From assembly GCF_000313565.1 (NCBI RefSeq), contig NZ_HE578923.1:433445-497444 (forward strand): a DNA stretch of 64,000 nucleotides, written 5' to 3'. The DNA comes from Dielma fastidiosa (GTDB lineage: Bacteria > Bacillota_I > Bacilli_A > Erysipelotrichales > Erysipelotrichaceae). The notes below the pieces were generated by a model. It worked only from the letters and a program-made list of their open reading frames with translations, had not been told where the DNA came from and did not search any database. Position numbers and translations under genes: made by a program. Below are positions 54,017-62,533 of this stretch, piece by piece. How positions within the stretch are numbered: the first letter of the stretch is position 1; each line of letters starts with the position of its first letter.

Positions 54017-54247
54017 TTAATTACTTTTAACCATTTTAGACATGTCTTTCACAAAGCGGCTCATCAGCGGCAAATAGGTTGCAGCCATTAAGGTTGCGGC
54101 ACCGACAGCGACAGTCTTGCGATGCTCCTTTTTAACACTTAAACCAATCAAGACACCGATTGAGCCAAGACATAATTTTAACTGTCCCATTTCAGTAATG
54201 GTCATCGTCTTGATATATGCATCGGCACAGCTGAATAATTTTTTCAT
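54017..54247 (-). CDS. Small membrane protein of unknown function
   Basis: A 76-residue protein with two hydrophobic stretches (LKLCLGSIGVLIGLSV and TVAVGAATLMAATYLPLM). GAGAGGA precedes the ATG. It resembles small proteins common in the Clostridia and relatives that are sometimes labelled as phosphate-transport-related, but no transporter role can be seen. It is divergent from the hydrogenase gene. Confidence 0.6.
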   Translation of the reverse strand: MKKLFSCADAYIKTMTITEMGQLKLCLGSIGVLIGLSVKKEHRKTVAVGAATLMAATYLPLMSRFVKDMSKMVKSN

Positions 54248-54378
54248 ATGCGGTCCTCTCTTTCTGCTTTTAGTATAGCACAGTTATTTAGAGTTGGCGC
54301 ATCTTTTAGGGCAAGAACGTTGACCTGGAAGGGATTGGAAAACTATAATTATTACATTATAGAGAAAGGGTACAAATT

Positions 54379-56076
54379 ATGATAAGTAAACATGAATTTT
54401 CCGCAATTCGGATACCGATAGAAAAGGATAATCCAGCCATTGTGCGAAATGAAGAATTATGTATTAAATGCGGCCAGTGTCGTAAAGTATGCGAAGAGGA
54501 GATCGCAGTTGGCCGAATGTATGATTTAGCGGCTACTAATGATACAGCGGTATGCATCCATTGCGGTCAGTGTGCGAATGTCTGTCCGGTTAACTCAATT
54601 AGTGAGGTGGATGACACTTATAAGATCAAACAGGCAATGCAGGATCCGTCTATGCGGATCGTTGTTTCAACATCACCTTCAGTAAGAGTCGCCTTAGGTG
54701 AGGAATTTGGCATGCCAGCCGGAACATTCGTGGAGGGCTTAATGGTTGCGGCTTTGCGCAGCTTGGGCTTTCATTATGTTTTGGATACAAATTTTTCAGC
54801 TGATCTGACAATTATGGAAGAAGCAGCTGAACTTGTGAAGCGAATCAGCACGCATGGTACTTTGCCGCAGTTTACGAGCTGCTGCCCGGCGTGGGTTAAG
54901 TTTGTGGAAACCTTCTATCCGGAAATGCGCAATCATTTATCGAGCGCAAAAAGTCCAATCGGCATGCAGGGGCCGACAATTAAAACTTATTTCGCGCAGA
55001 AGCAGAAGCTTGCCGCTGATCGTATTTTTAATGTGGCGCTGACGCCATGCACCGCTAAAAAATTTGAAATTGGTCGGCCGGAGATGAATGCAGCAGCTGC
55101 TGAGCTGGATGATGTAAATCTGCGTGATATGGATGCGGTCATTACTACCCGTGAGCTAGCCCGCTGGCTGAAGGCGGAGGGCATTGATCTGAACGCACTG
55201 AAACCAAGTGAATATGATTCATTTATGGGACCGGCATCGGGAGCTGGTATTATCTTCGGCAACACCGGCGGGGTTATGGAAGCGGCAATCCGGACAGCCT
55301 ATTGGATGCTTACCGATGAGAATCCTAAGGCGGATCTTGTGAAGCTGACACCGGTTCGCGGCATGGATGGAATTCGTGAAGCCGAACTTGAAATTAATGG
55401 GATACCGGTCAGGGCTGCGGTCGTTCATGGAACGGAGAATGCCCGTCAGCTGATGGAAAAGATTAAAGCTAAGGCAGTTAATTATGATTTTGTGGAAGTA
55501 ATGACATGCCGCGGCGGCTGTATTGGCGGCGGCGGTCAGCCTAAGAGTGCGGTACCGATGAATGATGAAATCCGTCAGGCACGTATTGATTCACTGTATC
55601 AAAAGGATGCGGACAGCACGATTCGTTTTTCACATGAAAACCCGCAGATTCAAGCGGTTTATAAAGAATTCTATTCGAAGCCTTTAAGCGAAAAAGCAGA
55701 AAGGTTCCTGCATACTGAATATGCGGACCGCAGTGCGATATTGAATGGTGTGCATCCTAAGGTGACGGATATACTGCCAAAAGCTGAACCGGCATCAAAA
55801 CCAGCGACACGCCGTTTTAAATGTATGATCTGCGGATATGTGGCGGAGATGGATGAATTGCCGGAGGATTATAAGTGTCCGATTTGCTTTCAGGGCAGAG
55901 AGATGTTTGAAGAAATCAAACCCCCAAAGCCTGAAGCTGAACCGGCATCAAAACTAGCGACACGCCGTTTTAAATGTATGATCTGCGGATATGTGGCGGA
56001 GATGGATGAGCTGCCTGAGGATTATAAGTGTCCGATTTGCTTTCAGGGCAGAGAGATGTTTGAAGAAATAGTGTAA
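54379..56076 (+). CDS. [FeFe]-hydrogenase with two tandem C-terminal rubredoxin domains
   Basis: A 565-residue iron hydrogenase. Two [4Fe-4S] clusters sit at the N terminus (CIKCGQCRKVC and CIHCGQCANVC). The H-cluster motifs follow: TSCCPAWVKF near residue 167, TPCTAKKFEIG near 222 and MTCRGGCIGGGG near 375. Two near-identical rubredoxin domains (CMICGYVAEMDELPEDYKCP) lie near residues 476 and 527. Rubredoxin tails suggest electron exchange with a redoxin or sensing partner rather than plain ferredoxin. No maturase genes are adjacent. Subgroup not determined. Confidence 0.92.
   Translation: MISKHEFSAIRIPIEKDNPAIVRNEELCIKCGQCRKVCEEEIAVGRMYDLAATNDTAVCIHCGQCANVCPVNSISEVDDTYKIKQAMQDPSMRIVVSTSPSVRVALGEEFGMPAGTFVEGLMVAALRSLGFHYVLDTNFSADLTIMEEAAELVKRISTHGTLPQFTSCCPAWVKFVETFYPEMRNHLSSAKSPIGMQGPTIKTYFAQKQKLAADRIFNVALTPCTAKKFEIGRPEMNAAAAELDDVNLRDMDAVITTRELARWLKAEGIDLNALKPSEYDSFMGPASGAGIIFGNTGGVMEAAIRTAYWMLTDENPKADLVKLTPVRGMDGIREAELEINGIPVRAAVVHGTENARQLMEKIKAKAVNYDFVEVMTCRGGCIGGGGQPKSAVPMNDEIRQARIDSLYQKDADSTIRFSHENPQIQAVYKEFYSKPLSEKAERFLHTEYADRSAILNGVHPKVTDILPKAEPASKPATRRFKCMICGYVAEMDELPEDYKCPICFQGREMFEEIKPPKPEAEPASKLATRRFKCMICGYVAEMDELPEDYKCPICFQGREMFEEIV
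55781..56069 (+). repeat. In-frame tandem duplication encoding the rubredoxin domain
   Basis: Two 136-base copies (55781-55916 and 55934-56069) start 153 bases (51 codons) apart and differ at four positions that I can count. Each encodes a short Pro/Ala-rich linker plus one rubredoxin domain. Confidence 0.9.
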
Positions 56077-56078
56077 AA

Positions 56079-56106
56079 AAAACAAGGCGGAAAATTCTGC
56101 CTTGTT
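56079..56106. terminator. Bidirectional terminator between hydA and coaX
   Basis: AACAAGGC (56081-56088) pairs with GCCTTGTT (56099-56106), flanked by an A run on the left and T residues on the right. Confidence 0.8.
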
Positions 56107-56874
56107 TTAATGATTGCGGTCGTAGATCGTTTTCAGACCTTTGAATGTCAGATCAGGATCATAGGTATCAATCATAGCTGTGTTGCTGCAGATGATGCGG
56201 CCTAAACCGCCGGTCGCAATCACTTTCATATCGCTGATGCCCAGCTCCTTCTTAAACTGTGTGATGATGTACTCGCATTGGCCGATGTAGCCGTAAACTA
56301 AGCCTGCCTGCATTGATGTGATGGTATTTTTCGCAAGAATTGTATCCGGCTTCTTAATTTCAATTTCCGGCAGCTTGGCGGCCTGTGTCCATAGGGCTTT
56401 GGCACTGATTTCTATGCCGGGAGCGGTTATGCCATATTGGAAGATACCATCTTTGCTGACATAGTCATAGGTTGTGGCGGTGCCGAAATCGATGACCAGC
56501 GCGTTGCCGCCATAGTTTGCCATACATCCTGCCAGATCGACAATGCGGTCAGCTCCCACTGAGCGGGGATCGTCAGTGCGGACGGAAATGCCGGTTTTTA
56601 AACCAGGACCAATGATGATCGGTTCTTTATGGATGTATTTGCGGATACTGTTGGTAAAGGCATGCATCACCTTAGGGACTACTGAGGAAATGATTACGTC
56701 TTCAATCGTATTGGCGTGAATATCAAAGGCATGCATGAAATTAATCAGATTGCTGCCATATTCATCACTGGTACGAATGGTTTTCGTTGTCAGACGGAAT
56801 GTTGCCTTGATGGTATCCTCATCAAAAAAGGCGATGGTCATATTAGTATTGCCGATGTCTACTGTCATTAACAT
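56107..56874 (-). CDS. coaX: Type III pantothenate kinase
   Basis: Phosphorylates pantothenate in the first step of CoA synthesis. The 255-residue ASKHA-fold enzyme has TVDIGNTNMTIAFFD at the N terminus, GADRIVDLAGC near residue 102, VIDFGTATTYD near 122 and GGLGRIICSNT near 216. A strong ribosome site AAAGGAG lies before the ATG, inside the end of coaBC. Last gene of panT-coaBC-coaX. Confidence 0.96.
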   Translation of the reverse strand: MLMTVDIGNTNMTIAFFDEDTIKATFRLTTKTIRTSDEYGSNLINFMHAFDIHANTIEDVIISSVVPKVMHAFTNSIRKYIHKEPIIIGPGLKTGISVRTDDPRSVGADRIVDLAGCMANYGGNALVIDFGTATTYDYVSKDGIFQYGITAPGIEISAKALWTQAAKLPEIEIKKPDTILAKNTITSMQAGLVYGYIGQCEYIITQFKKELGISDMKVIATGGLGRIICSNTAMIDTYDPDLTFKGLKTIYDRNH

Positions 56875-56877
56875 GAT

Positions 56878-58068
56878 TTATTTCTCCTTTAAATGGGCTG
56901 CCGCGGTTTTTAATATAACTGCTGCGCAGTCATCTTTGCTCATCAAATCATAGGTTTTCTCCTCTGTTTCAGAGAGAATGGTAATGCGGTTGGTATCGCC
57001 TTGAAAACCGGCGCCGCTTTCACTGATGGAATTTGCTACCAGTAAATCGCAGTTCTTTAGGGCGCGTTTTTTTCGTGCATTCGCCAGTACATTTTCTGTT
57101 TCCATGGCAAAGCCAATCAATAACTGATGTGTCTTATGAGCGCCGCACCATGCTAGAATGTCTTCGTTTTTTACCAATTGCAGTGTCAGTGTTTCACTGG
57201 CCTTTTTTATTTTTTGCTGCGCAGGCTGTGCACAGCGGTAATCACTGACTGCCGCGGCCTTGATTACAATATCCGCTTCATCAAATTGTGCCTTGATTGC
57301 TTCTGCCATGGCGGCGGCGTTGGGCGTGTGAATCGTTTTGATGAACTGCGGCGGCTGAACACTCATTGAGGCGTGTATCAATGTCACATCAGCACCCATG
57401 CGCTGTGCCTGACGAGCCAGTGCGCAGCCCATCTTGCCTGAGGAATGATTGGTGATAAAGCGTACCGGATCGATGGCTTCCATTGTAGCACCGGCGGTGA
57501 TGATTACTTTTTTACCAGCTAATTCATCACTGCTATGCAAACATTGATTAATGGCAGCCTTCAATATCTCAAGATCTGCCAGCTTACCCATGCCCGCATC
57601 ACCGCATGCCAGATGGCCGCTGATCGGCTCAATGATCTGAATGCCATAATGCTTCGCCAGCTTCAGATTATCCTGGGTGATGGGATTTTGAAACATAGCG
57701 GTATTCATTGCCGGTGCAATCAGTTTCGGACACTGGCAGGCGAGAAAGGTTGTCGTCAGCATATCGTCTGCCTGACCATGAACAATTTTCGCAATTACAT
57801 TGGCGGTAGCCGGTGCGATGATGAAGCAGTCAGCTTTTTTCGCGATGCTGATATGCTGAGTTGATTTTTCAAAACGATGATCAAAAGTATCCACCATAAC
57901 GGTATGATTCGTCAGCGCTTCAAAGGCCAGCGGCTGAATAAATTCACAGGCATTTTTAGTCATGATTACCTCGACATCAAGATCGAGCTTTACTAAATCA
58001 CTGACCAGCTGAACAGCTTTAAATGCTGCCACACAGCCGCTGATGCCGACAACTACACATTTACGCAT
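56878..58068 (-). CDS. coaBC: Bifunctional phosphopantothenoylcysteine synthetase/decarboxylase
   Basis: Catalyses the second and third CoA steps. The 396-residue protein has an N-terminal flavin decarboxylase (CoaC; GISGCVAAFKAVQL, PAMNTAMFQNP, GHLACGDAGMGKL) and a C-terminal CTP-dependent synthetase (CoaB; ITAGATMEAIDPVRFITN, HSSGKMG, AAVSDYRC and KIKKASE). It overlaps the end of panT by 8 bases and is followed by coaX three bases later. In Bacillus coaBC is upstream of rlmN; here it sits beside coaX. Confidence 0.96.
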   Translation of the reverse strand: MRKCVVVGISGCVAAFKAVQLVSDLVKLDLDVEVIMTKNACEFIQPLAFEALTNHTVMVDTFDHRFEKSTQHISIAKKADCFIIAPATANVIAKIVHGQADDMLTTTFLACQCPKLIAPAMNTAMFQNPITQDNLKLAKHYGIQIIEPISGHLACGDAGMGKLADLEILKAAINQCLHSSDELAGKKVIITAGATMEAIDPVRFITNHSSGKMGCALARQAQRMGADVTLIHASMSVQPPQFIKTIHTPNAAAMAEAIKAQFDEADIVIKAAAVSDYRCAQPAQQKIKKASETLTLQLVKNEDILAWCGAHKTHQLLIGFAMETENVLANARKKRALKNCDLLVANSISESGAGFQGDTNRITILSETEEKTYDLMSKDDCAAVILKTAAAHLKEK

Positions 58069-58690
58069 GAGGAACTCCTTTCAAAAGCGGTTTGATCGCT
58101 TTATATATCGCAGATACAAGTATCAGTGCCAAGACTGCTTCCAGGATGCCATTGGTTGTAATGGTGCCCCAGATCACTCCCATCAGCGTGTCATAGGCTA
58201 TGCCTTTTACCGCCGCGTAAGCCGGGCCGAAGAAAATATAAATACCTGCCAGAACTAAAACCGTATTGCATAATGAACCGATGATGGCGGCGGCAGCTAC
58301 CGCGATGTTTTCATTGACCTTCAGCTTTTTTAAGCCGAGCATGACTAAGCCAGAGCTGACGCCAATCAAAATTCTTGGCACAAGGGCTACAAGCAATGAA
58401 TTGAAATTGCCATGTAATTCACCGAATGAATAAAAGGGAGTAAATACAAAGCTGACTGGTGTTGGTGTGAGCGTATTCATCACTACACTGGTTAAACCAA
58501 AAACAGCGCCTAAAACAGCGCCTTCTTTCCATCCGCAGGCGACGGCGATTAAGATTACTGGGATATGAAGGGTTGTCGCTTTCAGCGGGCCGATGGGAAT
58601 ATAACCCAGCGGCGTAAGCATAAGGACTAGCTCAAAACCAATAAAAATACCTAATAAGGCCATTCTGCGTGTCTGCATTTTATTTTTCAT
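58061..58690 (-). CDS. panT: ECF transporter S component, probable pantothenate uptake
   Basis: The substrate-binding membrane subunit of an energy-coupling-factor importer. The 209-residue protein has about six helices (for example GIFIGFELVLMLTPLGYIPI and VAAAAIIGSLCNTVLVLAG) and the ECF-S pattern ATTLHIPVILIAVACGWKEG. Placement at the head of coaBC-coaX points strongly to pantothenate. AAGGAG precedes the ATG. The ATPase and T subunits must come from a shared ECF module elsewhere. Confidence 0.85.
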   Translation of the reverse strand: MKNKMQTRRMALLGIFIGFELVLMLTPLGYIPIGPLKATTLHIPVILIAVACGWKEGAVLGAVFGLTSVVMNTLTPTPVSFVFTPFYSFGELHGNFNSLLVALVPRILIGVSSGLVMLGLKKLKVNENIAVAAAAIIGSLCNTVLVLAGIYIFFGPAYAAVKGIAYDTLMGVIWGTITTNGILEAVLALILVSAIYKAIKPLLKGVPHA

Positions 58691-58808
58691 GATGTTCTCC
58701 TTACTGTCACTCTTATAAAAGATGCAACGTAATAATGCGCATACATTATAAAACAGACTGATTTAAGTTTCAAGAAATAGTGTATAATTATTGTAAAGGA
58801 AGTGTTTT

Positions 58809-59279
58809 ATGCGTAAAAGATACTGTTGGGGAATTGTGACCATTGCCGTGCTTATTTTGATATGGGGGAATTCAATGCTGCCGGGCAGCATTTCAGGAAC
58901 CATTTCTTCTGAGGCATCACAGGGAATCCTGAGTGTAATTTATAAGCTGATTCCTAATTTGCCTTTTGATTTTGACAGCTTTCATTCCTTTATCCGCAAA
59001 GCTGCACATTTTGGTGAATATGCCCTGCTTGGTATTTGTTTCTATCAGTTTGTATGTACTTATCGCATAAAGCATCCGCTGATTTATACTTTAATGTTAT
59101 GTGCCGGCTGTGCGTGCATCGATGAATTGATTCAGGCATTTACACCGAATCGTTTATCAAAGCTGAGTGATGTGATGCTTGATAGTATTGGTGCGTATTG
59201 CGGTATGGGTTTATGTCATAGAGTGAAGAGGAGGATGAATGATGCAAGTAATGGATGGCAAAAGAATGCGGGAAGCTGA
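58809..59279 (+). CDS. VanZ-family membrane protein
   Basis: A 156-residue protein with about four helices. It has the VanZ pattern FIRKAAHFGEYALLGICFYQ near residue 60 and CIDELIQAFTPNRLSKLSDV near 105, with conserved His and acidic residues. The family is linked with low-level teicoplanin resistance, but most members are uncharacterised. It overlaps the nnr start by about 38 bases, so the two are coupled. AAAGGAAG precedes the ATG, and a TATAAT is at 58783-58788. Confidence 0.85.
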   Translation: MRKRYCWGIVTIAVLILIWGNSMLPGSISGTISSEASQGILSVIYKLIPNLPFDFDSFHSFIRKAAHFGEYALLGICFYQFVCTYRIKHPLIYTLMLCAGCACIDELIQAFTPNRLSKLSDVMLDSIGAYCGMGLCHRVKRRMNDASNGWQKNAGS

Positions 59280-60768
59280 TGCGATCGCTTTAGAGGAATA
59301 TCAGATTCCGACGCTGCTTTTAATGGATCGCGCAGCCGATGCGCTGATGAAGGAAGTTTTGCGCTGGCAAGTAAAGCGTGTCTGTATTTTATGCGGTTTG
59401 GGCAATAATGGCAGTGATGGGCTGGCGTTAGCGACGCAGCTGCAGCGTTTTACGGATATTAGTGTCAGTGTTGTTATGCTGGGCGAGGGGAATCAGATGC
59501 CGGCGGATGGTCAAGTCTATTATCAGATCATGCGCGCCTTGAATATCCGCTCTTTTATTCAGCCGGGTTTAGAGGATCTGCGGCTTTTGCTGCATGAGTC
59601 TGAGCTGTTGGTGGACTGCTTGTTTGGCACGGGGCTGAACCGTGGGATTGATGGTTTATTTTATGATGTGATTGAAAGTGTAAATGCCAGCGGCAAGCCG
59701 GTGATCAGCTGTGATATTCCCAGCGGAATTCATGCTGATACAGGCCAGGTTTTAGGCACGGCGGTGAAGGCCAAAGTGACGGTTACTTTTCAAAATCCTA
59801 AGCTTGGTCTTTATTTAGAGCCAGGCAGCCTGTACTGCGGGGATATTGTGATCGCGGATATCGGTGTGCCGAATGTGGTGATGGAAAGGCTGAAAAGCGG
59901 CTTTGAATTATTGGATCAAGAGCTTGCGCACCGGCTCTTGCCGCCAAGAGCGCGCAATGCGAACAAGTATACATGCGGTACAGCGCTGATAATCGGCGGT
60001 TCCAAAGGGATGAGCGGCGCTTTGCAGATGTGTGTAAAGGCATGTCTTTACAGCGGCTGCGGACTGACGACTTATGCGGCGCCGGCTTGTATTATGAATG
60101 CGCTGACTTCATCGCTGCCGCAGGCCATGAGCATTGCTGTTTCTGATAAGCAGGGGCATTTTGATAATGAATTTTGTGATGAACTGTTTAAGGCGGCACA
60201 GAACGTTGATGTGATTGCCTTTGGCTGCGGAGCGGGGCGCAGTGAGGATGTGGAGCGTATACTGGAACGGCTTTTGCTGATTGATAAACCGCTGATCATT
60301 GATGCGGATGGTTTATGGGCGTTAAGCCGCCGGCTGCCGCTTTTGAAGAAGCGCCGCAGTGCGACGATACTGACACCGCATATGGGAGAAATGCAGCGGC
60401 TTTGCGCTGTCGATAAGAATGCTCTGCAAAGTGATGTTTTGCGCTATGCCTTTGATTTTGTGAACGAGTATCCGGTGACATTGGTGTTAAAGGGTATGCG
60501 TACCTTGATTTTAGAGAAGGGCCGGCTGAGAATCAATACGACGGGAAATGAGGGGTTGGCAAAGGGCGGCAGCGGCGATGTGCTCTGCGGTATGATTACC
60601 GCTTTGATGGCTCAGCAGAAACAGGCGTTTGATGCCGCTTCTTTAGGTGTTTATCTGCATGGACTTGCCGCTGATCTGCAAAGTCAGCACACAGCGTTTT
60701 ATGCAATGACAGCAAATGAATTAATTCAAGGAATCTCTGATGCCTTCCTTGCCGCTATGGATGAATAA
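59242..60768 (+). CDS. nnr: Bifunctional NAD(P)HX epimerase/dehydratase
   Basis: Repairs hydrated NAD(P)H. The 508-residue protein fuses an N-terminal epimerase (MQVMDGKRMREADA, then VCILCGLGNNGSDGLALA) with a C-terminal ADP/ATP-dependent dehydratase (GTALIIGGSKGMSGAL, then DADGLWALSRRLP, TPHMGEMQRL and NEGLAKGGSGDVLCGMI). AGGAGG precedes two ATGs; 59242 has the better spacing. In many Bacillota this is one fused protein. It is co-transcribed with the VanZ gene. Terminator follows. Confidence 0.96.
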   Translation: MQVMDGKRMREADAIALEEYQIPTLLLMDRAADALMKEVLRWQVKRVCILCGLGNNGSDGLALATQLQRFTDISVSVVMLGEGNQMPADGQVYYQIMRALNIRSFIQPGLEDLRLLLHESELLVDCLFGTGLNRGIDGLFYDVIESVNASGKPVISCDIPSGIHADTGQVLGTAVKAKVTVTFQNPKLGLYLEPGSLYCGDIVIADIGVPNVVMERLKSGFELLDQELAHRLLPPRARNANKYTCGTALIIGGSKGMSGALQMCVKACLYSGCGLTTYAAPACIMNALTSSLPQAMSIAVSDKQGHFDNEFCDELFKAAQNVDVIAFGCGAGRSEDVERILERLLLIDKPLIIDADGLWALSRRLPLLKKRRSATILTPHMGEMQRLCAVDKNALQSDVLRYAFDFVNEYPVTLVLKGMRTLILEKGRLRINTTGNEGLAKGGSGDVLCGMITALMAQQKQAFDAASLGVYLHGLAADLQSQHTAFYAMTANELIQGISDAFLAAMDE

Positions 60769-60776
60769 CAATATTG

Positions 60777-60806
60777 ACAGGTTTCCGCAAGGAACCTGTT
60801 TTTTCT
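60777..60806 (+). terminator. Terminator of nnr
   Basis: ACAGGTTTCC (60777-60786) pairs with GGAACCTGT (60791-60799), then TTTTTTC. Confidence 0.85.
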
Positions 60807-60828
60807 AATTGATGACAGTTTAGTCATT

Positions 60829-60850
60829 CATTTAGATAATTATCTAAATG
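60829..60850. promoter_or_regulatory. 22-bp perfect palindrome, probable ArsR/SdpR operator
   Basis: The left half CATTTAGATAA (60829-60839) is the exact reverse complement of the right half TTATCTAAATG (60840-60850). It lies 4 bases upstream of the -35 element of the sdpR promoter. ArsR repressors of the SdpR type bind TAGATAA-type dyads, so autoregulation is likely. Confidence 0.7.
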
Positions 60851-60853
60851 TTG

Positions 60854-60882
60854 TTGACAGTGACGCAGCTCTTCTCTATACT
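60854..60882 (+). promoter_or_regulatory. Promoter of the sdpR operon
   Basis: TTGACA (60854-60859), a 17-base spacer and TATACT (60877-60882), 24 bases before the TTG start. Confidence 0.75.
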
Positions 60883-60905
60883 GAAGATGACATGGAGGTG
60901 AGGGC

Positions 60906-61172
60906 TTGAGTTTTCAGGAAACATTTAAAGCATTATCCGATCCTACCCGCCGCGAGATCTTGGAAATGCTGAAGCAGCATAAAATGAGTGCTGGGGACAT
61001 TGCTTCTCATTTCAATGTGAGCAATGCAACGATTTCGCATCATTTAACGATCTTAAAAACTGCTGGTTTGATTGATGATGAAAAGGTTGGGAAATATATT
61101 TATTATGAGATTAACTTAAGTGTTGTTGAGGAAATACTCGGCTGGCTGGCCGGCTTAAGTGATACGAGGTGA
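60906..61172 (+). CDS. sdpR: ArsR-family repressor, SdpR-like
   Basis: An 88-residue winged-helix repressor (FKALSDPTRREILEMLKQH, then SAGDIASHFNVSNATISHHL, then LIDDEKVGKYIYYEINLS). It has no Cys metal site, as in SdpR, so it is probably not metal-responsive. The start is TTG after GAGGTGAGG. A 22-bp palindrome sits next to the promoter. Downstream is an SdpI-like immunity gene, matching the Bacillus sdpRI arrangement, in which SdpI sequesters SdpR at the membrane when the toxin is present. Confidence 0.85.
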   Translation: MSFQETFKALSDPTRREILEMLKQHKMSAGDIASHFNVSNATISHHLTILKTAGLIDDEKVGKYIYYEINLSVVEEILGWLAGLSDTR

Positions 61173-61176
61173 TAAG

Positions 61177-61830
61177 ATGAAGATCAAATTTAACTGGCGG
61201 CTCATGCTGCTGCCGTTCATTAATTTAGCTGCAATACTTTGTCTGCTGCCATTTTTGCCTGAACAGATACCGATGCATTTTAATTATCAATGGGAAATTG
61301 ATGGCTATGGGTCAAAACTTTCGTTTATTCTGATGCCGCTTTTGCTGATTGGCTTAGGCTTGCTGTTTCAGCTATTGCCGCATATAGATCCCTTAGGCAA
61401 AAACTATGCGCGATTTCAAAAAAGGGTTGATCATTCATTCATCGCTCTGTCATTGTTTATGATTGGTACTGAACTGATTATGATTCTGGCTGCCGCTTCA
61501 ATTGATTTTATAAAACCAGATATTTTGTTTCAAGGTTTGTTTGGCTTATTATTTATGTTTTTGGGCAATATCTTCCCTAAAATCAAACATAATTATTTTA
61601 TGGGAATAAAAACACCATGGACCATCAGCAATGAAGATAACTGGACAATGACACATCGCTTTGGCGGTAAGCTATGGTTTCTTGGCGGCTTTCTTGCCAT
61701 CTTGTTCATTGTGCTGCCCAAAGAACTGCGGACCATTGCTTTAGTGATTGATCTGATTGTTATCACTTTAGCGCCGATGATTTATTCATATATTTATTTC
61801 AGAAAGACAAGAGGATATGAAAATGCTTGA
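61177..61830 (+). CDS. sdpI: SdpI-family immunity/signal membrane protein
   Basis: A 217-residue membrane protein with about six helices. The N-terminal DUF1648-like part (LPEQIPMHFNYQWEIDGYGSK) is followed by the SdpI pattern NYFMGIKTPWTISNEDNW and TMTHRFGGKLWF. In Bacillus SdpI gives immunity to the SDP cannibalism peptide and recruits SdpR. GAGGTGA precedes the ATG at 61177, after the sdpR stop. It overlaps the ATPase gene by 8 bases. No sdpC-like toxin gene is visible in the window. Confidence 0.85.
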   Translation: MKIKFNWRLMLLPFINLAAILCLLPFLPEQIPMHFNYQWEIDGYGSKLSFILMPLLLIGLGLLFQLLPHIDPLGKNYARFQKRVDHSFIALSLFMIGTELIMILAAASIDFIKPDILFQGLFGLLFMFLGNIFPKIKHNYFMGIKTPWTISNEDNWTMTHRFGGKLWFLGGFLAILFIVLPKELRTIALVIDLIVITLAPMIYSYIYFRKTRGYENA

Positions 61831-62533
61831 AATTAAAAATTTTTCTAAAAGTTATGGTGATAAGAAGGTTGTTGATAATTTGAATCTGAGCGTTGAAAAT
61901 GGTGAGATATTCGGCTTTATTGGCCATAATGGTGCCGGCAAGACCACAACGATTAAGAGTATTGTGGGCATTCTTGACTTTGAAGCCGGTGATATCTTAA
62001 TTGACGGCAAATCAATTAAGAATGATGAAATGGCATGTAAGCGGATTATGGCCTATATTCCTGATAATCCGGATATTTATGAATCTTTGACCGGAATTCG
62101 TTATCTTAATTTTATCGGTGATATTTATAAGGTGGATGCAAGGCTGCGGGAAACTTTGATTCGGCAGTATGCGGACGCGTTTGAATTGACGGCCAATCTG
62201 GGTGATGTGATTGCTTCTTATTCACATGGTATGAAGCAGAAGCTGATGATTATTTCCGCATTGATTCATCAGCCGAAGCTGCTGATTCTCGATGAACCGT
62301 TTGTCGGTTTAGATCCTAAGGCTGCGCATATTTTAAAGCAGCTGATGCGTGAGCTGTGTGATCAGGGTGGTTCGATCTTTTTCTCTACCCATGTTTTAGA
62401 GGTGGTGGAGAAGCTTTGTGACCATGTCGCAATTATTAAGAATGGGTCTATTATTACTGAGGGAAGTATTGATCAGGTTATGGGTGATCAAAGTCTTGAG
62501 GAAGTATTCCTGGAGCTGACGGATCATGAGTAA
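61823..62533 (+). CDS. ABC transporter ATP-binding protein
   Basis: A 236-residue ATPase with Walker A (GHNGAGKTTT near residue 36), Q-loop, signature SYSHGMKQKL near 136 (in place of LSGGQ), Walker B LLILDEPFVGLDPK near 154 and H-loop FFSTHVLEVVE. ATG at 61823 is preferred over an overlapping ATG at 61817, since GAGG lies eight bases before it. It overlaps sdpI and the following permease, so it belongs to the same operon. Export of a toxic peptide or lipid is plausible. Confidence 0.9.
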   Translation: MLEIKNFSKSYGDKKVVDNLNLSVENGEIFGFIGHNGAGKTTTIKSIVGILDFEAGDILIDGKSIKNDEMACKRIMAYIPDNPDIYESLTGIRYLNFIGDIYKVDARLRETLIRQYADAFELTANLGDVIASYSHGMKQKLMIISALIHQPKLLILDEPFVGLDPKAAHILKQLMRELCDQGGSIFFSTHVLEVVEKLCDHVAIIKNGSIITEGSIDQVMGDQSLEEVFLELTDHE

